DNA of 64,000 bases, from contig NZ_QVLT01000009.1 of NCBI RefSeq assembly GCF_003417065.2, positions 1-64,000 of the forward strand, written 5' to 3'. The notes under the pieces are model-generated. The model saw only the letters and a list, made by a program, of their open reading frames with translations. It did no database searches and was not told the origin of the DNA. Numbering within the stretch: position 1 is the stretch's first letter; the number at the start of each line of letters is the position of its first letter. Shown here piece after piece: positions 26,777 to 33,758 of the stretch. Source of the stretch: Hymenobacter lapidiphilus. Lineage in GTDB: Bacteria; Bacteroidota; Bacteroidia; Cytophagales; Hymenobacteraceae. The position numbers and the translations under genes are program-made.

Positions 26777-28373
26777 AGGGGATGATTAGCGTAACGGTGG
26801 TGCCCCGCCCGAGCTGGCTCTGCAAGTCGATGGTGCCGCTCATCAGCTCGGCGTAGCGGCCCACAATGTAGAGGCCCAGGCCGGTGCCGGGTAGGTTGCT
26901 GACGCTGCGGGCCCGGAAAAACCGCTCGAACAGGTGCTGCTGGTCTTCTTCAGAAATGCCCACGCCCTCGTCTTCGATGCGCAGCGTAAGCCAGCCGTCA
27001 ACGCAGCCCGCGTGCAGGCGCACCACAGTTTCCTCGCTCGAGTACTTAAGCGCGTTGGAGAGTAGGTTGACCAGGATTTTGCGCAGCAGCGAGGTGTCGA
27101 GCCAGATGTCGTGGGGGCAGGCGCTCAGGTCGGGCTCAATGCGCTGGCCGGGCTTGTGCAGGCCCTGCACATCGAGAATGGTGTTTTGCACGAGCGTGGG
27201 CAGGTGCAGGCGGGCGGCGCGGGCCACCACCCGGCCCTCCTCAATGCGGCCCACCGACAGGAACTCCTCCAGAATATCGTTGAGGTGATTAACCGACTGG
27301 CGGATGCGCTCGATGTGGCGCAAACGCTTGGGCTGCTGCTCGGCCGCCGGATACTGCTCGATAAGCGCGGCCGAAGTAAGCACAGCCGTAAGCGGGGTGC
27401 GAAACTCGTGCGAGGCCATGCTCACGAAGCGCGACTTCAGCTCGCCCAATTCCTGCTCGGCAGCCAGGGCCTTAGCCAGCTCGTCTTTGCGCTGCTCCAG
27501 CTGCTCCAGCGTGCTCAGCAGGGCGTGGGTGCGGTCGGCTACTTTCTGCTCCAGGTCGGCGTTGAGGCGCTCCACGCTCAGGCGCTCGGCCACCAGGGCC
27601 TGCCGGGCCTGGCGCTTTTCGGTGGTGTCGAGGATGTAGGAGACTACGTGCAGCTCGTTTTCCAGGTGAAAATAGCTCAGGCTGACTTCTACCGGAAACA
27701 CCGAGCCGTCGGCGCGCTGGCCTTCCAGGTCGCCGCGGTGGGCGCTCATCGAGCGCACCTGCGGATTGGCGTTGAAGGATTCGCGCAGCTTCTGGTGGTT
27801 GCGGCCGGGCGCCGAGGGCACCAGCGTATCAATACTGGTGCCCAGCAGCCCCTCGGTAGGGTAGCCGAACTGCTGGTGGGCCATGTGGTTGGCCGATATA
27901 ATGGTGCCGGCCCGGTTGCAGACAATAATGCCAATGGTGGCGTGCGACACCACGGCCTCGAAGCGGCCGTGGATCTGGACCAGGGCCTGCTCGGCGCGTT
28001 GCAGGCGCAGGCCGTCGGCCATTGGGCAGCCGCCCGTGGGCAAGGGCTGCAGCCGCAGCAGCAGCGGCGCGGTCGGGTCGTTGGGCGCTAAGGGCAGCAG
28101 CGTGAGGCGGGCCATAAAGCCGGCGGCTCCGGCGCGGCCAAGCTGCACCGTAGCCTCGGCAGATCCGTTGCTGCGGGCCTCAGTAAACAGCGCGGGCCAC
28201 TCGGGCGGCAGGGGCGAGTCGGGCAGGGCCAGCAGCTCGGCTTCGGAGCTGTAGCCCAGCAGCTGCACACCGGCCTGGTTTACGCGCAGCAGCCGGCCGG
28301 TAACCGGGTCGGCCAACCCCGCAAAGTCGGGGGTTTGGGTGAGCAGCAGGTCGGCCAGGGCGTTAGAGAACAT
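26754..28373 (-). CDS. PAS domain sensor histidine kinase
   Basis: The 539-residue product is soluble, with no membrane helix. Residues about 1-115 form a weak PAS domain and 135-255 a PAS S-box domain (ATIGIIVCNRAGTIISANHM, ADGSVFPVEVSLSYF). A coiled coil (255-310) precedes the HisKA domain with H322 (FVSMASHEFRTPLTAVL) and an HATPase domain (LLSNALKYSSEE, DEGVGISEED, GTGLGLYIVGRY). The gene overlaps the REC-Crp regulator, so they form a two-component pair. The second PAS has His193 in GRNHQKLRESF, roughly where FixL-type PAS proteins have a histidine; many non-heme PAS domains also have it, so oxygen sensing is only a possibility. Confidence 0.92.
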   Translation of the reverse strand: MFSNALADLLLTQTPDFAGLADPVTGRLLRVNQAGVQLLGYSSEAELLALPDSPLPPEWPALFTEARSNGSAEATVQLGRAGAAGFMARLTLLPLAPNDPTAPLLLRLQPLPTGGCPMADGLRLQRAEQALVQIHGRFEAVVSHATIGIIVCNRAGTIISANHMAHQQFGYPTEGLLGTSIDTLVPSAPGRNHQKLRESFNANPQVRSMSAHRGDLEGQRADGSVFPVEVSLSYFHLENELHVVSYILDTTEKRQARQALVAERLSVERLNADLEQKVADRTHALLSTLEQLEQRKDELAKALAAEQELGELKSRFVSMASHEFRTPLTAVLTSAALIEQYPAAEQQPKRLRHIERIRQSVNHLNDILEEFLSVGRIEEGRVVARAARLHLPTLVQNTILDVQGLHKPGQRIEPDLSACPHDIWLDTSLLRKILVNLLSNALKYSSEETVVRLHAGCVDGWLTLRIEDEGVGISEEDQQHLFERFFRARSVSNLPGTGLGLYIVGRYAELMSGTIDLQSQLGRGTTVTLIIPYESHSAD

Positions 28374-28604
28374 GGAGCAGGCATATTGAGGCGGGCCGCG
28401 CAGTTCCGGCTGTGCCGGAGCGGAGGAGCCGGATGGCCACGGCAGGTGCCTTTGATTACAAAGGGCGGCGGGTGAAGGTCGGCAAAAAAATACGGCGGCG
28501 GCGAGCTTTTCTGAGGAAGGTCAAGCGGTGGGCTGACAAACCTCATGGAGTATCAGGGAGGGCATCCGGTACTTTTACAACTCCTACGTTATCCGTTTTG
28601 GCTT

Positions 28605-28916
28605 ATGTCAGTTGTTGCTACCCCTACTGCGCTGGTGCCCGAGGCCACCGTGCTGCTGGTGCTGCTGCCCCCGGCAGTGGCGGGCCAGGCGCCGGCGCTG
28701 AGCGCGGGGGCGCTGCGGGCCCTGCAGGCGCGCCTGGGGCCGGCCGTGCGGGTGCTGAAGGTAGATGAGGCCAGCCACCCGACCGTGGTGCGCAGCTTCA
28801 GCGGGCAGCCGGCTGCCTTGCCGGCCTGCGTGCTGGTGCGCCAGGGCGTGGAGCTGTGGCGCCAGCCCGGCCTGCCCCAGGCCGATGCCATCGAGGCCCG
28901 GCTGCGGATTGAATAG
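28605..28916 (+). CDS. Thioredoxin-like protein without CxxC
   Basis: The 103-residue product from ATG 28605 has a thioredoxin-like order of strands: VLLVLLPPAV, VRVLKVDEASHPTVVRSF, a cis-Pro-like site QPAALPACVLVRQGVELWRQ. It keeps the conserved Asp of LKVDEA and the cis-proline region but has no CxxC, so it cannot be a normal disulfide reductase. It may be a protein-binding module. It is divergent from the histidine kinase and followed by a palindrome. The family call is by pattern only. Confidence 0.65.
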   Translation: MSVVATPTALVPEATVLLVLLPPAVAGQAPALSAGALRALQARLGPAVRVLKVDEASHPTVVRSFSGQPAALPACVLVRQGVELWRQPGLPQADAIEARLRIE

Positions 28917-28936
28917 TTCGGCTGCCAGTGGTTAGC

Positions 28937-29043
28937 AGGAACGTCATTCAGAGTGAAGCGAAGAATCTGGCGGGCAATGGTAACCTGGCTGTTGGCTACT
29001 TATTGCACGCGAGATTCTTCGCTTCGCTCTGAATGACGTTCCT
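28937..29043. repeat. Intergenic palindrome
   Basis: Arms AGGAACGTCATTCAGAG and CTCTGAATGACGTTCCT with inner GAAGCGAAGAATC / GATTCTTCGCTTC, between convergent genes. Confidence 0.9.
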
Positions 29044-29051
29044 ACTGATGA

Positions 29052-29360
29052 CTACCGATATATCAGGACCTGAGCGGCCTCAGGGCAGTGCAGGCTATGC
29101 ACGGCCCCGGCCGGAAAGATGACGTAGTCGCCGGCGATGTAGTGACGGGCTTGGTCGAGGACGGTGATGTCGAGTTCCCCGCTGAGTACGACCACGAACA
29201 CCTCGTGCGGGGCGTGGTGCGGCGCCATGCCCTGGCCGGGGCCGAAGTGCTTGTGAATAATGTTGTGGCCTTCGCGACGCAGCAGTACGTGGGTAGTGGC
29301 GTCGGACGGGGAGGGGTGGGCGTGGTGGCCCGCCAGCAGGCTGCCGGTGGTAGCTTCCAT
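29052..29360 (-). CDS. Cupin domain protein
   Basis: The 102-residue protein has a single cupin barrel: the first motif is around HHAPHEVFVVVLSGELDITV and the second around GDYVIFPAGAVHSLHCPE. The histidines (HH, H in AVHSLH) can hold a metal. It follows the truncated hemoglobin gene by 16 bp in the same direction, so the two are probably one transcript. The substrate is unknown. Confidence 0.85.
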   Translation of the reverse strand: MEATTGSLLAGHHAHPSPSDATTHVLLRREGHNIIHKHFGPGQGMAPHHAPHEVFVVVLSGELDITVLDQARHYIAGDYVIFPAGAVHSLHCPEAAQVLIYR

Positions 29361-29376
29361 GGAGAAAGGGAATGGG

Positions 29377-29772
29377 TTAAAGAATCGAAAGAGGTTTATT
29401 CACGACCCGCATCCGGGTTTCGAAAACGTGAGCGATGCTGCCGGCGCGGAGCTTGGCCTCCTGGGCCACCGGGCCGGCAAACAGCGAATCGACGGTGCGG
29501 CAGAATAGGTGCAGCCACTGCTGGAAATGGCCGCTGCCGATGGGCAGCGGAATGTGCTTGGCGAAGGGCTGGCCCTGGTAGCGGCTGGTGTGCAGCAGCA
29601 GGCCGCTCCAGAAATCGTACATGCGCGGCAGGTGAGCGGCCCAGTTCACATGGGCCACATCGTTGAAGACGGGCCCGAGCAGCGGGTCGGCATTCACGCG
29701 GTCGTAAAAACTATCCACCAGGGCCTTGATGTCGGCTTCGGTCTGGATATCGGGTAGGGCGTTGGAGGACAT
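29377..29772 (-). CDS. Group III truncated hemoglobin
   Basis: The 131-residue product (MSSNALPDIQTEADIKALVD) has the features of group III globins: FYDRVNADPLLGPVFNDVA, MYDFWSGLLLHTSRYQGQPF, KHIPLPIGSGHFQQWLHLF with the likely proximal His in GHFQQW. Such proteins bind O2 or NO and are linked to microaerobic or nitrosative stress, which suits its position between a kinase/regulator pair and the cbb3 genes. I start at ATG 29772, not the upstream 29802. The minus strand has GAATTTTG at 29812-29805, a possible -7 box. Confidence 0.92.
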   Translation of the reverse strand: MSSNALPDIQTEADIKALVDSFYDRVNADPLLGPVFNDVAHVNWAAHLPRMYDFWSGLLLHTSRYQGQPFAKHIPLPIGSGHFQQWLHLFCRTVDSLFAGPVAQEAKLRAGSIAHVFETRMRVVNKPLSIL

Positions 29773-29836
29773 GAGCAGGGAATAGTTGGGGAGCAGGCGC
29801 AACGCAAAATTCGGCGCTGCAGGTTGCGGGAAGGAG

Positions 29837-30310
29837 CTAGGCGTGCCGGAGGGGCCAGGCCTCAGCCGGCCGGCTTAGCAACACGAAAGCCCGGTTGGCG
29901 GTGCCCAGCAGCAACAGCAGCTTGAACACTTCGGCTCCGATATAGACATAGTGCAGGTTGCTGGCGGGCGGCGTTTTACCGGCCAGTATGGCCAGCGCCC
30001 GCACATCGAGGGCCGGCAGCAGCCACAGCGTCTGGGCGGCCAGCACGGCCACCAGCAAACCCAGCGGCAGGGCCAGGTTCTGCGGCACCGCCAGCCGAAA
30101 GGCGCCCACCACGGCCAGCACCGCCAGCCCGATTTCTACCTTGTTGAGGGCCTGAAACACCAGCCGGCCGATGCCCAGCCCCAGCGGAATGGTAATACCC
30201 GGCGCGGTGAACTTCAGCGGCGCCTCCAGAAAGGAAATACCCGCCACCAGTCCCGCCCAAAACAACAGCGCCGCCACCAGCATAAACGACCAGGAATGAC
30301 GAGAAAACAT
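29837..30310 (-). CDS. Small four-helix membrane protein, unknown
   Basis: The 157-residue product has about four membrane helices. Conserved-looking loops include ISFLEAPLKFTAPGITIPLG and LHYVYIGAEVFKLLLLLGTA, with Glu residues inside hydrophobic stretches (LNKVEIGLAVLAV, YIGAEVFKL). I do not recognise the family with certainty. It lies upstream of the truncated hemoglobin on the same strand and may be co-transcribed. Confidence 0.75.
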   Translation of the reverse strand: MFSRHSWSFMLVAALLFWAGLVAGISFLEAPLKFTAPGITIPLGLGIGRLVFQALNKVEIGLAVLAVVGAFRLAVPQNLALPLGLLVAVLAAQTLWLLPALDVRALAILAGKTPPASNLHYVYIGAEVFKLLLLLGTANRAFVLLSRPAEAWPLRHA

Positions 30311-30348
30311 CTTTTTAGTGGGTTAATGATTAGTGGTTGGTCGCGGGA

Positions 30349-30450
30349 GACCGTCATGCTGAGCTTGCCGAAGCATCTCTACCAATTCCTTGCAATGGCA
30401 ATGGGTTGGCTAGCGGTAGAGATGCTTCGACTTTGCTCAGCATGACGTTC
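30349..30450. repeat. Intergenic palindrome
   Basis: Arms GACCGTCATGCTGAGC and GCTCAGCATGACGTTC with inner CCGAAGCATCTCTACC / GGTAGAGATGCTTCG. Confidence 0.88.
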
Positions 30451-30501
30451 TTTCCCCTTGTGTCAACTAAACAAAGGTGCCAGCCGGACGCTGCGGGCGC
30501 A

Positions 30502-30516
30502 CTGACGCAAATCAAG
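30502..30516 (+). promoter_or_regulatory. FNR-like operator upstream of ccoI
   Basis: CTGACGCAAATCAAG fits TTGAT-N4-ATCAA with one perfect half (ATCAA) and one partial half (CTGAC). The identical 15 bases occur upstream of ccoNO at 47897-47911. The distance to the GAGCTTTG box is 43 nt in both cases. The likely binder is the REC-Crp protein (25706-26776). Confidence 0.65.
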
Positions 30517-30559
30517 CGTTGGCATGAGGTTGATCATCGAACGGGGGGTGGGGGAGGGC

Positions 30560-30567
30560 GAGCTTTG
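30560..30567 (+). promoter_or_regulatory. Candidate weak -7 box for ccoI
   Basis: GAGCTTTG differs in the first base from TAnnTTTG. It is preceded by a G-rich spacer without a -33 TTG, which suits an activator-dependent promoter. The ATG of ccoI is 103 bp further on. Confidence 0.5.
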
Positions 30568-30670
30568 TGGAAAGCGGATGACGGGTAATTTTACATGCCT
30601 GCCGTCGCGTGGTTGGTGTTTCGACCAATAGAAACTAAGCACTACCCACTAAGTACTAAGCTCCAACCAG

Positions 30671-33123
30671 ATGTCTGCCGTTCTCGAAGAAGCTACCGCC
30701 ACCGAAGCTGCCTGCACCCACTGCGGCGACGCCTGCCCGACCGAGCCATTGGAGCTGGCGGGTCGGCCCTTCTGCTGCGCGGGCTGCCGCACGGTGTACG
30801 AGCTGCTGGCGGCCAACAACCTCTGCACCTACTACAACCTCGACGAGCGCCCGGGCCTCAAAATCAAGGAAGTAGAGCTGCCCGGCCGCTTCGATTACCT
30901 CGAATCCGAAACCGTGCAGGCCCAGCTGTTAAGCTTCCGCTCGGAGCAGCGCGCCCGTATTACGCTGAGCGTACCCCAGATGCACTGTACCTCCTGTATC
31001 TGGCTGCTGGAGCATCTAACCAAGCTGAATCCCGGCATAGCTGAGGCGCGGGTGCAGTTCCTGCGCAAGGAAATCACCATCACCTACCTCACCGCCCAAA
31101 CCGGGCTCAAGGACGTGGTGGCCCTGCTGGCTTCAGTCGGCTACGAGCCCCAGATTACGCTGGCCGAACTGGGCGCCCAGCCCCACCGCGCCAGCCGCAC
31201 GCTCTACTACCAGCTCGGGCTGGCGGCCTTCGCCTTCGGAAACGTCATGCTGCTGGCGCTGCCCGACTACTTCTCGTTCGTCGAGGATTTGCAGGCCGGG
31301 TTCGGGGGCTTTTTCGGGCTGCTGAGTCTGGCGCTGGCGCTGCCGGTGCTGCTGTATAGTGCCCGCGACTTCTTCCGCTCGGCCTGGCAGGGGCTGCGCC
31401 AGCGCTACATCAACCTCGATTTTCCCATTAGTCTGGGCCTTGTGTCCCTATTTGGGGTGAGTGCCTACGAGGCGCTATCGGGCAAGGGGCCGGGCTATTT
31501 CGACTCGTTTACCGGGTTGGTGTTCTTCATGCTGATTGGCCGTTGGGTGCAGCAGCACACCTACGACGCGCTGCGCTTCGACCGGGACTTTACCTCCTAC
31601 TTCCCTGTGGCCGTAACCCGGCTCACCCCCGAGGGCGACAAGTCCATTTCGGTGCGGGAGCTGCAGGTGGGCCACCGGATTCGGGTGCGCCACCAGGAGG
31701 TAGTGCCGGCCGACGCGGTGCTGCTGCGCGGCGACGGGCAGATTGACTATTCCTTCGTGTCGGGCGAGAGCACGCCGGTGGCGCGGGCTTCGGGTGAGCT
31801 GGTGTACGCCGGCGGCCGGCAGCTGGGCGAGGTCGTGGAGCTGGAAGTGGTGCGTGAAGTCAGCCAGGGCTACCTGACCCAGCTGTGGAACAACCCCGCT
31901 TTCGCCAAGGAAAGCAACCACCTGGGCCTGGAAACCTACGCCAACCGGGTGGGCCGCTACTTCGTGGCCGTTACGTTGGCGCTGGCGCTGGGCACGCTGC
32001 TCTACTGGGGCCCGCGCGACCAGGCCATGATGTGGCGGGCCTTTACCTCGGTGCTGATTATTGCCTGCCCCTGCGCGCTCTCGCTGGCCACCCCGTTTGC
32101 CATGGGCGCGGCCGTGCGGGTGCTGGGCCGTCACAAGTTCTACCTGAAAAACTCGGCCGTAATTGAAACCCTGGCCCGCGCCGACACGCTGGTGTTCGAC
32201 AAAACCGGCACGCTCACCGACCCCCACCAGGCGGCGGTGCAGTACCACGCCGCTCCCTCACAGCGGCCGAACTGAACCTGCTCACAACCGCCGCCGCCCA
32301 ATCAACTCATCCGCTGAGCCAACGGCTGGCCCGCGAGGCGGCTGGCCCGGCGCTGCCGTTGCGCCACTGCCACGAAACCCCCGGCCAGGGCCTCGAAGCC
32401 ACTGCCGAAACGGGCGCTACGGTGCGTCTGGGAGCCGCTGGTTTCACCAACCAACCCACGCCAGCCGCTGAAAAATCCGCCCTCACCGCCACCCTGCCCA
32501 ACGCCCCTGACGCACCGGAAACCCGGGTTTACGTGGCGTTTGATGGCGAGCCGGCGGGCTACTACACCTTCCCCAACGTGTATCGCCCCGACCTGCCAGC
32601 GGTGCTGGCCGGCCTGGGCAGTCATTACCGCCTGGCGGTGTTGTCGGGAGATACGGACGCCGAGCAGGACCGCCTGCGTGCGATGCTGGGCCCCGATGCC
32701 GCGCTGCACTTCGGCCAGTCGCCGGCCGATAAGCTGGCCTACATTGCCGCCGAGCGCGCCAAAGGCCATACCGTGGTGATGGTGGGCGACGGGCTGAACG
32801 ACGCCGGAGCCCTGCGCGCCGCCGATGCGGGCCTGGCCCTCACCGACACGCTCACCAACTTCTCGCCCGCCTGCGACGCCCTCCTCGACGCGGCGGAGTT
32901 CGGCCGGCTGGCCACGTTCATGCGCTTTTCGCGGGCCTGCCTGCGGGTGGTGCTGGCCACGTTCGTGCTGTCCTTCTGCTACAACGCCTTCGGGCTGGCG
33001 TTGGCGGTGCAGGGCCTGTTCACGCCCATCGTTTCCGCTATCCTCATGCCCATCAGTTCGCTGAGCGTGATGCTTGTGGCCACCGTGCTGGTGCGCCGCT
33101 CGGCTAAGAACGTACAGCTCTGA
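30671..33123 (+). pseudogene. ccoI: Copper-transporting P-type ATPase CcoI, frameshifted
   Basis: CcoI exports copper needed for cbb3 oxidase assembly. The first frame has an N-terminal Cys-rich metal-binding domain (CTHCGDACP, FCCAGCRTVYELL), an HMA domain with MHCTSCIW, eight expected membrane helices, the phosphatase SGES, the ion site ACPCALSLATP and DKTGTLTD. It stops at 32275. The rest, in another frame, continues from LTAAELNLL through GDGLNDAGAL to a stop at 33123. The total is 2453 nt (3n+2): one missing base near 32255-32265 (CCC to CCCC gives AAPLTAAELN). Everything else is intact, so this may be a functional gene with a sequence error. Confidence 0.9.
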
Positions 33124-33358
33124 GCTACAAGAACGATGTATGGGGCGGGGCTTGTCCCCACACCCTACACCGTTCTCACAAACCACTTTGCGATTAGCAT
33201 AGCTCAAAAAAAACCACCACCATGACCATTATCTTCCTGCTTATCGGTATCAGCCTGCTGGTGGCGCTGTTCTTCCTGGCGGCCTTTCTGTGGTCGGTGC
33301 GCTCGGGCCAGTATGACGATACCTACACGCCTTCCGTGCGGATGCTGTTTGATGAGGA
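32671..33358 (+). repeat. 688-bp direct repeat, copy 1
   Basis: It covers the last 453 bp of ccoI, the hairpin after it and most of ccoS. Copy 2 is 47179-47866. The two align without any gap (the ccoI stop at offset 450 and the ccoS ATG at offset 551 in both), with about 25 mismatches counted by eye, many in third codon positions. Confidence 0.95.
33131..33175. repeat. Hairpin, GGGGCTTG family
   Basis: GAACGATGTATGGGGCGGGG pairs with CCCCACACCCTACACCGTTC over the loop CTTGT. It lies between ccoI and ccoS and belongs to a second repeat family (also 47639-47683, 57700-57793, 60290-60318). Confidence 0.85.
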
Positions 33359-33377
33359 GGAGCCACCGCTGGGGTAG
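33222..33377 (+). CDS. ccoS: cbb3 oxidase assembly protein CcoS, copy 1
   Basis: The 51-residue protein has one membrane helix: MTIIFLLIGISLLVALFFLA, then FLWSVRSGQYDDTYTPSVRM. CcoS is needed for cofactor insertion into cbb3 oxidase. The C-terminal tail EEEPPLG differs from copy 2, because the direct repeat ends at 33358 within the gene. It follows ccoI by 98 bp. This copy is cut off from ccoNO by 13.8 kb of accessory DNA. Confidence 0.88.
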   Translation: MTIIFLLIGISLLVALFFLAAFLWSVRSGQYDDTYTPSVRMLFDEEEPPLG

Positions 33378-33462
33378 TTATCCAAGTAGGCCCTGCATTG
33401 CGCCTCACCTCCTCATCCTCTCTCCGAAAAAGGCGAAGGGGAACTGGCATTTAGCCTTTTAT

Positions 33463-33722
33463 CTAGCTGTATAGTATCAGCGTGAGATTGGTCGAGTCCT
33501 GAGTAAAGTTAGCGGGGTTTTTCCACCATTGGGCACACATAAATTCATGTGGCGTGAGGCCGCGTGAGGTTTTGAGCCTTTTGGCGGGGTTGTAGGCCAG
33601 CAAAAAGATCTGCAGGTGCCCGTTGAGGTCTTGCGTCGTCTGATATTAGAAGCGCTGGAGGGTGGCTTCTTTAAGCGTGCGATTTATGCGCTCGACCTGG
33701 CCGTTGGTCCCTCGCTTCCACC
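33463..33722 (-). pseudogene. IS481-type transposase, C-terminal remnant
   Basis: The minus strand reads WWKRGTNGQVERINRTLKEA, TLQRF, a stop, then YQTTQDLNGHLQIFLLAYNP, AKRLKTSRGLTPHEFM. This is the end of an IS481-family DDE transposase, including the NGQVERxNRTxKEA catalytic-Glu motif. There is an internal TAA and no N-terminal part, so it is dead. It lies just outside the ccoS copy 1 end of the accessory block. The rest of 33378-33758 has a short GC-rich hairpin-like stretch (33400-33445) and no gene. Confidence 0.8.
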
Positions 33723-33758
33723 ATTTTTTCCAAGTAATTACCCGTTCGAAAGCACGCG

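Noticed and set aside
27600..27960. FixL-type heme PAS domain in the kinase at 26754-28373
   Set aside because: The histidine in GRNHQKLRESF is suggestive, but the same position is His in many non-heme PAS domains, so I do not call heme binding.
29805..29812. FNR-like site for the truncated hemoglobin gene
   Set aside because: A GAATTTTG box is present on the minus strand, but at the expected distance upstream there is no CTGACGCAAATCAAG-like sequence.
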